Shown: positions 1-7,910 of the stretch, piece by piece
Layout of the letters: every line of letters begins with the position of its first letter
Position numbering within the stretch: position 1 is the first letter of the stretch
NCBI GenBank assembly: GCA_035375865.1
Contig: DAOSQO010000006.1
Span: 1 to 28,987, forward strand
Direction of reading: 5' to 3'
Source: BRH-c25 sp029553855
GTDB taxonomy: Bacteria > Bacillota > Clostridia > Lutisporales > Lutisporaceae
Length of the DNA stretch: 28,987 bases
Notes under the pieces: model-generated
What the model was told of the DNA's origin: nothing
The model's database searches: none
What the model saw: the letters and a program-made list of their open reading frames with translations, nothing else
Program-made: the position numbers and the translations under genes

Positions 1-945
1 CCTATTCCCTATTGAAATCTCAACAGGCACTATTGTTTCGCCATTCTGGACTATTGCTTTCCTTGCTATGGATATTACCTTACCATTGTATTTCCTGCCT
101 TTATCTGCAACAGGTATTATTTCTACCCTTGCACCCTGCTTGACATCTTTTATAAACTCTTCGGCAACGTCAGCCTTTACAACTATTGTGTCTGAATTCA
201 ACAGGCTTATGAGCTTCTTTCCGGGGATTATTGCCTCCCCTGCCTTATATCCTATCTCATTGACTATTCCATTTTCCATAGCACATACAATATTGTCCCC
301 CGATATATAGTCCTTGTTTATCTTATCCTTCATCTGTCTTATTTCACTTTCCATGGCAGCTGCCTTTTCACTTTGTATAGCCGAGCCAATATCATTGCCG
401 CGTATGATACTGTCTATTTTATATTTTATATCCTCTGCACTTTTCTTTTTGTCGTCAACAGCTTTTATATACTTGTCGTATTCATATTGTGAAATAGCTC
501 CGCATTTATACAGGCTTTCCTGTGCTTCCAATTCCTTTGAAGCCTCCTGCATCTGTATATTAATGAAATTCAGGTCATTTTCAAGCTTTTTTATGTCAGG
601 ATCTGAACTTTCATTATCCATTTTTTTTGCTTCCAGCCGGATAATATTAAGTTCATGCTGCTTGCCTTTCATGCTCTCCTTATACTCTTTCATATTGAGG
701 GACAAGAGCGCATCCCCTTTCTTTACCTGCTGCCCTTCCTTTACAATAACTTCTTCCACTACAGCCTCTATATCAAGGCTTATGCTCTCAATATCGCTTG
801 CTTCCACAATGCCAAAAGCTTCAACAGTCTTATCCGGTACAGGAGCCCGGTCAGATTCAGCATCGACATCCATTGATGGCTTGCTGCAGGCGGCTGAAAT
901 AATTGCTGCTCCTATAATCAATATGGCTAATAAGTATTTTTTCAT
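1..945 (-). CDS. HlyD/MacA-like efflux adaptor lipoprotein, partial (C-terminus beyond window)
   Basis: Membrane-fusion type adaptor of a MacAB-like ABC export system. Reading the minus strand from ATG at 945 gives 315 open codons with no stop before the window edge. The N-terminus has a signal peptide and a lipobox-like S-A-A-C with Cys20, suggesting a lipoprotein on the outer face of the membrane. Residues about 45-85 hold a first biotinyl-lipoyl half with VKEGQQVKKGD. About 90-210 is charged and probably coiled coil. About 220-285 holds the second half (GYKAGEAIIPGKKL) and the start of a beta-barrel. The ATG overlaps the stop of the upstream ATPase by one base (TAATG), so translation is probably coupled. 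The substrate is not evident. The family call is firm; the missing end cannot be described. Confidence 0.88.
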   Translation of the reverse strand, partial: MKKYLLAILIIGAAIISAACSKPSMDVDAESDRAPVPDKTVEAFGIVEASDIESISLDIEAVVEEVIVKEGQQVKKGDALLSLNMKEYKESMKGKQHELNIIRLEAKKMDNESSDPDIKKLENDLNFINIQMQEASKELEAQESLYKCGAISQYEYDKYIKAVDDKKKSAEDIKYKIDSIIRGNDIGSAIQSEKAAAMESEIRQMKDKINKDYISGDNIVCAMENGIVNEIGYKAGEAIIPGKKLISLLNSDTIVVKADVAEEFIKDVKQGARVEIIPVADKGRKYNGKVISIARKAIVQNGETIVPVEISIGNR

Positions 946-1619
946 TAACTCCACACCTTTCCGTCTCTGACGTTAATTATACGACTTCCATAATCAGCGG
1001 CTTCTTTTGAATGGGTCACCTGAACTATGGTTTTCCCTTTTTCCTTGTTTATCCTCTGTAAAAGCTGCATTACTTCCATACCTGTCTTAGTGTCAAGATT
1101 TCCTATTGGTTCGTCTGCCAGTATTATATCCGGATCATTGATGAGAGCCCGCGCTATTGCTACCCTTTGCTGCTCCCCCCCAGACAGTTCCCTGGGAGTA
1201 TGGGCTCTTCTGTCGGCAAGCCCTACATCTTCGAGGATTTCGTCTAATTTACCTCTATAGTCCTTCAATTTCTTCCCATCCAAAAGCACCGGCAGCATCA
1301 CATTTTCCTCAACATTAAGATTGGGTATCAGGTTATAAAACTGGAATACAAAACCGATATCCCGCCTTCTCATTACGCTCTGATCCTTGTCTTTCATACC
1401 AGACAGCTCGCTGCCCTTTAAGCTGACACTTCCCGAAGTGGGCTCATCGAGTCCCCCTATCAGATAAAGCAGCGTACTCTTTCCCGAGCCGGAAGGACCC
1501 ATTATCGATACGAACTCACCTGAGGCTATACTAAGGTTTATATCCTTCAATACTTCCACATCCAGGTCCCCTAACTTATAAGTTTTATTGAGGTTTCTCG
1601 CCTCTATTATTGTCTGCAT
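945..1619 (-). CDS. ABC transporter ATP-binding protein, MacB/LolD type
   Basis: Cytoplasmic ATPase that powers the adjacent FtsX-type permease. The 224-residue length is typical. Visible motifs are Walker A GPSGSGKST (41-49), Q-loop Gln93, signature LSGGE (145-149), Walker B IILADE (165-170), D-loop GNLD (173-176) and H-loop His203. The segment after Walker B reads EPIGNLD where this family nearly always has EPTGNLD, a small oddity. It lies 40 nt downstream of the permease and overlaps the adaptor by one base, so the three genes form one transcription unit. Known relatives export peptides, antibiotics or lipoproteins, or act as mechanotransmission pumps; the sequence does not decide between these. 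Confidence 0.95.
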   Translation of the reverse strand: MQTIIEARNLNKTYKLGDLDVEVLKDINLSIASGEFVSIMGPSGSGKSTLLYLIGGLDEPTSGSVSLKGSELSGMKDKDQSVMRRRDIGFVFQFYNLIPNLNVEENVMLPVLLDGKKLKDYRGKLDEILEDVGLADRRAHTPRELSGGEQQRVAIARALINDPDIILADEPIGNLDTKTGMEVMQLLQRINKEKGKTIVQVTHSKEAADYGSRIINVRDGKVWS

Positions 1620-1659
1620 TTTTGTAGCTCCTTTTCATTCATTTTATATTAAAGAGTTT

Positions 1660-4158
1660 CTATTCATATTTAAGGGCTTCAATAATATTGAGCCTTGATG
1701 ATTTGAGAGCCGGGCTCACCGATGCAATAAGGGTTACTATGGTACCTCCCAGCAATGAGCTTACCAGAAGCACTATTGAATAGTGCATCGGAATCGGCAG
1801 ATCTATGGATCTCATAACATACGGAATAATGGATATATTCAACACTCCCGAAAGCACCCCGACCGCCCCGCCTGCCAATCCGCCGGACAATGCCTCAATG
1901 AATATCATCTTGATTATCTGAGGCTTGCTCATCCCGAGAGAGCGATACATTGCCAGTGAACGTCTTCTCTCTAAGAAGCTGATTGCAAAATTGTTCAATA
2001 CTCCGAATACCCCTATTACCATCGCCATTATTGAAAATATCCTGAAAACACCGAACAATGATGCATTAGCCTCATCATTTCTCTCTTTCATTTCGGCAAT
2101 AGTTGTAATGTATGTATTTTGATTTCTGAAAGAGTCAGCAATACTCTTCTTTACCTCTTCTGGCGTCTTTGAGGTTTTCACAAGTATGTCGCTGTAATAT
2201 CTAAGCTGCATATCGGGTTTCAGGTACCTTTCGGAGATAATTGCCATCTGACCGTTGTACAACAAGGTTTCACAGAAGCCTATGACCCGGTATGCACGGC
2301 TGCCGGTTTTTGTCTTAAGTACAATGTTGTCTCCGATATCTGTTCCAAACTTATATTTCAGGGCGTTTGAAAGAATTATGCTTCTTTCATCGTTTAGTTC
2401 GCGAATCAGCTGCTCCTTATCGCCTATTATGTTAAACTCGAAGAACTCATTAAATTTGTTGGGTTCTGCACCTACGATACAGACTATCCTATTTTTCCCA
2501 TCACTCAACTCTGTATCATAAACCATATAGCTGCCGTATACGTCTTCGACACCATCTATCCTTTTTACATGGTTCAATCTGTCTCTGTCCTGGTTCTGAA
2601 CACTTACCTCTATATCATAATTAAAAGTCTTGAATGCATCCACTACTTCCTTGAATACACTGAAACTTATGGTATTTATTATCAACAGAGCAGATATCCC
2701 CATGGCGAGGAGCGCAATGTTATTCACCATGCTTTTGTTTTCCCTCAAATTCTTGGCCGCCATTATCCCTTCGTTCCCAAAAATGAATACGAAAGTCCTT
2801 TCAAATAACCTGATAAAAGCATTGGTTACATAAGGAATCAGCAGTATCACAGAAATAGAAGCAAATACAAGGCTTATCATATCAACAGTTACCGCAATAT
2901 CCCTTGGCGCTATCCTGGGCGCCGACACTACTACAAACAAGAAAAACAAGCCGAGCCAAAGTCTGTAGAGCCTCCTTTTACTGACCCTTTCTATATTATT
3001 AAGCACTATGTCCTTTACCGGGATTCTTGATACCCTGACAATCGGAATAAGGGAGCTAAGGATTGACAGGGCAAGCGCCAGCAAAAATGCCCCAAGCATC
3101 TGTGTCCAGTCATACTGTATATTGGCTGTGAAACCGGCCGCCTTATCCGACTCTGTAACCATCATATTCATCATCAGATGCAAAACTCCAATACCCATGA
3201 AACAGCCCAGCAGCCCCCCTGCAGCACCGTATACAATACTCTGTGCCATCAGCACCAAATCAGTCATTCTCTTAGTTGCCCCCATACTCCTGAAAGTACC
3301 TATGACCGGAAGCATTTCAGCAGTAATTACTCTGAAAGAGGTATATATGATGAATACGCTGATGGCGAGCACCATGAATACCATCATCTGAAAAGGGACA
3401 TTGAAGGTATCCGAATTTCTTTTGATCTCGTCTTCAGGAATGGTCTCCTCGACAGTATATCTTCTGTATACCTTGGAGAGGCTGTCGATAAGTTCAGCTT
3501 TACGGCTTATATCCTTCGGCTTCATATATATTAAGGACGCCTGGCCCTTTACATCATATACAGATGCAAGAAGTTCCCTGGGCACCACTGCATTTTTCGT
3601 CCTTCCATCCTCCAGGAAAATTCCCTTGGGCTGGACTATTGCCGAAACCGTGAACTTGTACTTGGTTTTGTTTATTTCCAGCTCCATGGAGTCCCCAAGC
3701 CCCAGATTCAACTCTCTGGCAGTGACGTTGCTGAGGATTATCTTTTTCCCCTTAAAGGGATGAAGCTTGTATTCCTTTTCAACCAGTATAGGGTTCATCC
3801 TCTGCAGTTCTTCCAGTTTGTAGCCGTTCAGGGATATACGGACTGCCTCATCTTTCCCTTTTTCATAAGTACCCTGCCCCCGGACAACTCCCGTTATAAA
3901 TTCCATATCCTCGCCGAAGCTTTCTGCGGCAGTAGTCGTCATGTAACCGGAAGGAGATTTGTCATTGGCATAAATAACTATTTCGTCTTCCCCTACCGAG
4001 CTCCTTATTCTGTCGACAACTATTTTCCCCACTGAGCCTGACATTGCGCCGGAGGCAAAAAACAAGGCCGAGGACATCATAATTGAAAATAGTATCAGAA
4101 AAGTCCTGAATTTTTTTTCTTTAATGCTTCTGATTACAAATTTAAATATTATACCCAC
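1660..4158 (-). CDS. ABC transporter permease, FtsX/MacB family
   Basis: Membrane subunit of the exporter, 832 residues. An N-terminal membrane helix (about 15-37) is followed by a large extracytoplasmic MacB_PCD-like domain. A first FtsX-type membrane block (about 255-390) follows, then helices near 405-440, a helix near 475-500, a second extracytoplasmic domain, and a C-terminal FtsX block (about 700-825). It thus carries two FtsX modules, longer than E. coli MacB's transmembrane half and typical of Gram-positive export permeases. The start is GTG at 4158, preceded by GTAGGGGTGCC as ribosome binding site. It is the first gene of the unit and a terminator at 4251-4271 separates it from the dipeptidase upstream. 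No substrate can be inferred. Confidence 0.92.
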   Translation of the reverse strand: MGIIFKFVIRSIKEKKFRTFLILFSIMMSSALFFASGAMSGSVGKIVVDRIRSSVGEDEIVIYANDKSPSGYMTTTAAESFGEDMEFITGVVRGQGTYEKGKDEAVRISLNGYKLEELQRMNPILVEKEYKLHPFKGKKIILSNVTARELNLGLGDSMELEINKTKYKFTVSAIVQPKGIFLEDGRTKNAVVPRELLASVYDVKGQASLIYMKPKDISRKAELIDSLSKVYRRYTVEETIPEDEIKRNSDTFNVPFQMMVFMVLAISVFIIYTSFRVITAEMLPVIGTFRSMGATKRMTDLVLMAQSIVYGAAGGLLGCFMGIGVLHLMMNMMVTESDKAAGFTANIQYDWTQMLGAFLLALALSILSSLIPIVRVSRIPVKDIVLNNIERVSKRRLYRLWLGLFFLFVVVSAPRIAPRDIAVTVDMISLVFASISVILLIPYVTNAFIRLFERTFVFIFGNEGIMAAKNLRENKSMVNNIALLAMGISALLIINTISFSVFKEVVDAFKTFNYDIEVSVQNQDRDRLNHVKRIDGVEDVYGSYMVYDTELSDGKNRIVCIVGAEPNKFNEFFEFNIIGDKEQLIRELNDERSIILSNALKYKFGTDIGDNIVLKTKTGSRAYRVIGFCETLLYNGQMAIISERYLKPDMQLRYYSDILVKTSKTPEEVKKSIADSFRNQNTYITTIAEMKERNDEANASLFGVFRIFSIMAMVIGVFGVLNNFAISFLERRRSLAMYRSLGMSKPQIIKMIFIEALSGGLAGGAVGVLSGVLNISIIPYVMRSIDLPIPMHYSIVLLVSSLLGGTIVTLIASVSPALKSSRLNIIEALKYE

Positions 4159-4250
4159 TTGGCACCCCTACTCACATGCACATTGTATTTCTAAACAAAG
4201 TTTCCAAAAGTATATACGGAAAACATAGGCAAAAGTTTTCAAAAATAACA

Positions 4251-4271
4251 AAAACGGCCAAGGCCGTTTTT
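4251..4271 (-). terminator. Intrinsic terminator after the dipeptidase gene
   Basis: A perfect inverted repeat, AAAACGGC with GCCGTTTT around a four-base loop, is flanked by T runs on both strands. It lies 15 nt past the dipeptidase stop codon on the minus strand and upstream of the permease start, so it probably insulates the exporter unit from the dipeptidase gene. Confidence 0.8.
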
Positions 4272-4285
4272 GCAGTCCATGCAAT

Positions 4286-5221
4286 TTATCTCAATACATC
4301 TTTTATTACTCTCTCAATATTTTTATACATAATCCTGTCTATATCGGCTTCTGAAAAACCCGCCTTTTCCAGCTCGTCAAAAAGCACCCCGATACGGCCT
4401 ATGTCTTTTATGGCCGTAGGACAGGAAGTTCCGTCAAAGTCGGTACCTATTGCAATTGTTTCTATTCCCGATACATTTTTGATATGGCCTATATGTTTTA
4501 CTATAGCTTCCACAGTCCCTACCTCTCCAAGGAAAGTAGGTTCAAAGTTTATGCCTGTGACCCCGCCTCTTTCCGCAAGTTTTCTTAACATGTCATCGGT
4601 CAGGTTCCTGCAGTGATTCGTTACCGCCCGCGCATTTGAATGGGAAGCAACAAAGGGCTTTTCAGACAGTTCGGCTACATCGTAAAAACCTTGATCCGAA
4701 AGATGTGATACATCTATAAGCATTCCAAGCCTGTTCATCTCGGCAACAACATTTTCCCCAAAGGGGGTCAGCCCCTTATCCTTATATTTCCACTGGAAAT
4801 TAGGATAGCCAATACAGTTGGGATAGTTCCAGGTCAGTGTGACAAGCCTCACTCCCAGCCTGTACAGATTCCTTAAGTTGCTTAGTTTCCCTTCCAATAC
4901 TCCCCCTTCCTCAACGGCAAGAAAGGCGGATACCCTTTTTTCCGATCTGTTCCTCTCCATGTCCCGTATATTTCCTGAAAAAGCAATATCAGTGCTGTTC
5001 TCCTCTATTTCATTGTAGAAATTATCAATCATATCCAGGCACCTGTCCAATGGCCTGGAATACTTGTCCAGGTCTACATACATGGCAAAAAACTGTGCAA
5101 GGGAATCCGCTTCCTTAAGTTTCCCTATATCTATGCACAGATTATTTTTGTATAGCTTGACTTCTCCTTTTGTGTCCACTAATTCCAATATGGTATCACA
5201 GTGCATGTCAATAAGTTTCAT
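4286..5221 (-). CDS. Membrane dipeptidase, peptidase family M19
   Basis: Zinc-dependent dipeptidase of the renal dipeptidase family, 311 residues. All expected metal and catalytic positions are visible: H7 and D9 in DMHCDT, E105 in VEEGG, H173 in DVSHLSD, H194 in ASHSNAR and D261/D263 in GTDFDG. There is no signal peptide, so it is probably cytoplasmic, as in many bacterial members. Family members hydrolyse dipeptides, including L-D and D-D types. The start ATG at 5221 has GGTTAGGAGAG upstream. It appears to be a single-gene unit with a candidate promoter at 5264-5292 and a strong terminator after it. Confidence 0.93.
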   Translation of the reverse strand: MKLIDMHCDTILELVDTKGEVKLYKNNLCIDIGKLKEADSLAQFFAMYVDLDKYSRPLDRCLDMIDNFYNEIEENSTDIAFSGNIRDMERNRSEKRVSAFLAVEEGGVLEGKLSNLRNLYRLGVRLVTLTWNYPNCIGYPNFQWKYKDKGLTPFGENVVAEMNRLGMLIDVSHLSDQGFYDVAELSEKPFVASHSNARAVTNHCRNLTDDMLRKLAERGGVTGINFEPTFLGEVGTVEAIVKHIGHIKNVSGIETIAIGTDFDGTSCPTAIKDIGRIGVLFDELEKAGFSEADIDRIMYKNIERVIKDVLR

Positions 5222-5263
5222 AACATCTCTCCTAACCTAATGAATCATATATATCATAATGCA

Positions 5264-5292
5264 ATTTTAGCAGATGTATATATGTTTTTGAA
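5264..5292 (-). promoter_or_regulatory. Candidate sigma-A promoter for the M19 dipeptidase
   Basis: On the minus strand TTCAAA (5287-5292) is followed after 17 bp by TAAAAT (5264-5269), which is preceded by TGC as an extended -10. The predicted start of transcription is about 35 nt before the ATG. The -10 is good and the -35 is weak; the call rests on spacing and position only. Confidence 0.4.
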
Positions 5293-5357
5293 TAATAACA
5301 GGCCCATTCTTTTTTAATCATATTTTTTTTGATAAAATAGGGGTGAGGTGATAACTT

Positions 5358-5822
5358 ATGTTTAAAGAAATGAGAAGACAGGATAAAAAACTTGACCATA
5401 CAGAGGCAATCGATATTATTGAATCAGGCAAGTACGGCATACTCTCAACCGCAGGCAGTAACGGCTATGCATACGGTGTACCTATGAGTTATGCCTATGT
5501 CAATAACTGCATATGCTTCCACTGTGCCGTGGAAGGCCATAAACTGGATAATATTGAGCAAAATGACAGGGTATCTTTCTGCGTAGTGGGAGATACGGCC
5601 ATTCTGCCCGAAAGCTTCAGTGTCAGATATAAAAGTGTAATACTCTTCGGTAGGGCTCTGGAGGTATTCGGAGAGGAAAAAAGGACTGCCTTGGAGGCCA
5701 TAATAGCCAAATATTCTCCGGATTACATAAAAGAAGGCTCTGAGTATATCAAAAATTCCTCCGGTGACACAAGGCTGTTCAAAATTGAAATTGAGCACAT
5801 GACAGGCAAAGCAGGAAGATAA
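5358..5822 (+). CDS. Pyridoxamine 5'-phosphate oxidase-like (NimA-type) flavin-binding protein
   Basis: Small split-barrel flavoprotein of 154 residues. The opening segment (MRRQDKKL, then a helix leading to GKYGILSTAGSNGYAYGVPMSY) is the pattern of NimA-like proteins, followed by CFHCAVEGHKLDNI and a conserved central barrel. Some family members reduce nitroimidazoles; most have no proven substrate, so resistance should not be assumed. The ribosome binding site is GGGGTGAGGTG before ATG 5358. It lies divergent to the dipeptidase and 28 nt upstream of the sensor-like gene at 5851, possibly co-transcribed with it. Confidence 0.85.
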   Translation: MFKEMRRQDKKLDHTEAIDIIESGKYGILSTAGSNGYAYGVPMSYAYVNNCICFHCAVEGHKLDNIEQNDRVSFCVVGDTAILPESFSVRYKSVILFGRALEVFGEEKRTALEAIIAKYSPDYIKEGSEYIKNSSGDTRLFKIEIEHMTGKAGR

Positions 5823-5850
5823 GAGAATAATAAAAGCGGGTGTTGTACCA

Positions 5851-7272
5851 ATGATGTACGAATATGTGCTTGTATATAATTCAGAAAGATTTTATACAAT
5901 CTTTACTCTGCTTTTTGTCATTATTTTGACATCAATCATTGCAACCTATACTTTGTTCAGGGTAAGAAGCAAGGAACAAAGAATTGGGGCTTTGTTCCTT
6001 AATGCTATTGTTTTGATTTATCAGACAAGCCAGTTTCTTGTTGTTGTTTCACCTCCAAAAGAATTGAATCTGTTTGTATCAATTCAATGTATCGCGTTTT
6101 GCTTACTGGGACCCGCCTTTTATTTATATAATTGTACGTTATTGAAAATAAAACCCGCCGGCTCACTGAAAACAATTATTTTGTATTCCCTGTCCTTTAT
6201 CGGAATCCTGCTGGTGTTGACTAATAGATTTCATGGCATGTTTTATAGCATTTACAATATTTTTTATGTAAAATATGAAACAATATACTTTTGGGCTTTA
6301 TTGTTCAATTCTCTCTGTGCCATGGCCGGATACATGCTGTTGTTGAAATACGGTATGATTCCGGAAAGAAACAATATTCTTCAACGAATTATATATCCCA
6401 TATGCTTGATTGCAGTTATCATAGCCGGTGTATTTGACGGGATCAGACCCGGGCTTTTTGCCTATGATATCACTCCCTCAAGCATTTCAATTATCCAAAT
6501 TCTTTTCTTTTTTTCAAACCGGCTGTCAGGTTTGAGCGGTAACTTATCAATAAGCAGAAGTAATATACTGGACTGTATAAAGGAATCAGTCATAATGACC
6601 GATATGGAAGGAAACATAATATTCTATAATGACACCCCCTTTAACAAGCAAATCGGTACGGAAAACGGAGCAGACATTCGAAAGGTGTTGAATCAACTGA
6701 ACAATGTCAATAAAATTACTGACGGATGGGATACCCTTTATGAATATATGAATCTTTATACTGCAAAAAACAATACCCATAATCATGCTTCAGACAGTAC
6801 ACTCATAAACAGCTCCTGCGGAGAAATCACTATGGATGCTGAAAAAAGCCGGTATTCCTATACGATACAGCCTATTAAAAAGGGGAGATTCCATGTTGCG
6901 GGGATTCTTTATGTTTTTCGAGATGTAACAAAAGATAAAGAGCTTATTAACCATCTCAGCAGAAGAAACAGCGAGTTAGCTGCCACATATGACAAAATGA
7001 AAAAATACTCGGCAAGGATAAGACAGCTGTCTGTAGAAAAGGAAAGAAACAAGATACTTAAAAGAATAAGCAGGGATATAGAGGATTCCGTTCTAAAAAT
7101 CATCTCTTTGCTTGAAGATGTTGAAATCATAGATGATATTGATACTCAGGAAATGAAAATGCGCTTGCATAAACCGATAGAGATTGCAAGAAATGGAATA
7201 ACCGGAATCCGAAGGTCAATTCATGCAATCTCGGATCCCAGGATGCGGAAAGGAGAAGAAATGGATGATTAG
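5851..7272 (+). CDS. 7TM-PAS sensor protein ending in a degenerate kinase dimerisation segment, no ATPase domain
   Basis: A 473-residue membrane protein. Residues about 15-230 contain seven hydrophobic segments like the 7TM N-terminal domain of clostridial histidine kinases (a segment with LTNRFHGMFYSIY matches LTN/HHLFYSTYDF-type sequence in the kinase at 7911). Residues about 240-365 form a PAS-like domain (VIMTDMEGNIIFYN, ending VFRDVTKDKEL). Residues about 370-440 are coiled coil and a HisKA_3-like segment (EKERNKILKRISRDIEDS). Aligned with the intact kinase (EERNRMAKEIHDVLGHS), the phospho-accepting His is Ser407 and the following acidic residue is Arg408. The protein ends about 65 residues later with no N, G1 or G2 box. 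The next gene overlaps its end, so no lost ATPase domain is hidden downstream. It is probably a ligand-sensing partner or modulator of the complete kinase rather than a kinase. Confidence 0.85.
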   Translation: MMYEYVLVYNSERFYTIFTLLFVIILTSIIATYTLFRVRSKEQRIGALFLNAIVLIYQTSQFLVVVSPPKELNLFVSIQCIAFCLLGPAFYLYNCTLLKIKPAGSLKTIILYSLSFIGILLVLTNRFHGMFYSIYNIFYVKYETIYFWALLFNSLCAMAGYMLLLKYGMIPERNNILQRIIYPICLIAVIIAGVFDGIRPGLFAYDITPSSISIIQILFFFSNRLSGLSGNLSISRSNILDCIKESVIMTDMEGNIIFYNDTPFNKQIGTENGADIRKVLNQLNNVNKITDGWDTLYEYMNLYTAKNNTHNHASDSTLINSSCGEITMDAEKSRYSYTIQPIKKGRFHVAGILYVFRDVTKDKELINHLSRRNSELAATYDKMKKYSARIRQLSVEKERNKILKRISRDIEDSVLKIISLLEDVEIIDDIDTQEMKMRLHKPIEIARNGITGIRRSIHAISDPRMRKGEEMDD

Positions 7273-7900
7273 AGTGATTATTGCCGATGACCATTCACTT
7301 TTTGCCGAAAGTCTGCAGCTTATGCTTCAGCAAGACAAAGACATTGTGGTTGAAGGTATTGCCTTAAATGGCAATGAGGCAGTGAATCTTTGCAAAAAAC
7401 TGCTGCCTGATTTAATTTTGCTGGATATAAAAATGCCGGAATGCAATGGTATTGAAGCGGCGAAAATTATAAACAACATATGCCCCAATACAAAAATAGC
7501 AATACTGACTACTTTCGAGGACTTTGAAAACATAGTCTTGTCCTTTGTTAACGGAATTAACGGTTATATCCTTAAAGATGTTAAATCCAATGAGCTTGTC
7601 ATGGCTGTCAAATGCATATCCCATGGTTTTCAGGTAATACACGGCGCTGCAGGAAGATTCCTTCAGGAGGAGTTCATAAGGCTTTCCGATAATGCTGAGC
7701 ATCAGGTACAGCTGATAAAGGATGAAGACATTGAAATAATCAAGTATATAAGCGATGGCAAGAGCAATAGGGAAATTGGAAAATTAATGAACTATACCGA
7801 AGGCACCATTAAAAATAGAGTTTCCAAACTTATAGAGCTTTTTGGAGTGAAAGATCGTACCCAGGTTGTTGTATACGCTCTGAAAAATAGCTTGATATGA
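7265..7900 (+). CDS. Response regulator, NarL/FixJ family (REC-LuxR HTH)
   Basis: DNA-binding response regulator of 211 residues. The receiver domain (1-120) keeps the acidic pair D8/D9, phosphorylation site D54 in LLDIKMP, the Thr of ILTTF and the Lys of ILKD. The C-terminal LuxR-type helix-turn-helix spans about 150-205 (SDGKSNREIGKLMNYTEGTI and following). I chose ATG 7265 rather than the upstream in-frame ATG at 7223 because the receiver fold begins with MIRVIIADD and AGGAG lies 9 nt before 7265. The gene overlaps the degenerate sensor by 8 nt and precedes the complete kinase by 10 nt, so the three are translated as one unit. Likely targets include its own operon or the surface-protein genes downstream (inference). 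Confidence 0.93.
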   Translation: MIRVIIADDHSLFAESLQLMLQQDKDIVVEGIALNGNEAVNLCKKLLPDLILLDIKMPECNGIEAAKIINNICPNTKIAILTTFEDFENIVLSFVNGINGYILKDVKSNELVMAVKCISHGFQVIHGAAGRFLQEEFIRLSDNAEHQVQLIKDEDIEIIKYISDGKSNREIGKLMNYTEGTIKNRVSKLIELFGVKDRTQVVVYALKNSLI

Positions 7901-7910
7901 GGCTGATGTT

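Noticed and set aside
68..970. Two plus-strand open frames opposite the left-edge gene
   Set aside because: They are antisense shadows of the HlyD-like adaptor, whose minus-strand frame has a lipobox, biotinyl-lipoyl halves and a ribosome binding site.
7223..7264. Upstream start for the response regulator
   Set aside because: The extra 14 residues precede the receiver fold and lack a ribosome binding site, whereas ATG 7265 has AGGAG at the right distance.
7100..7272. Frameshift hiding an ATPase domain in the degenerate sensor
   Set aside because: The next gene begins within its last codons, and no N, G1 or G2 box appears in any frame between 7050 and 7300.
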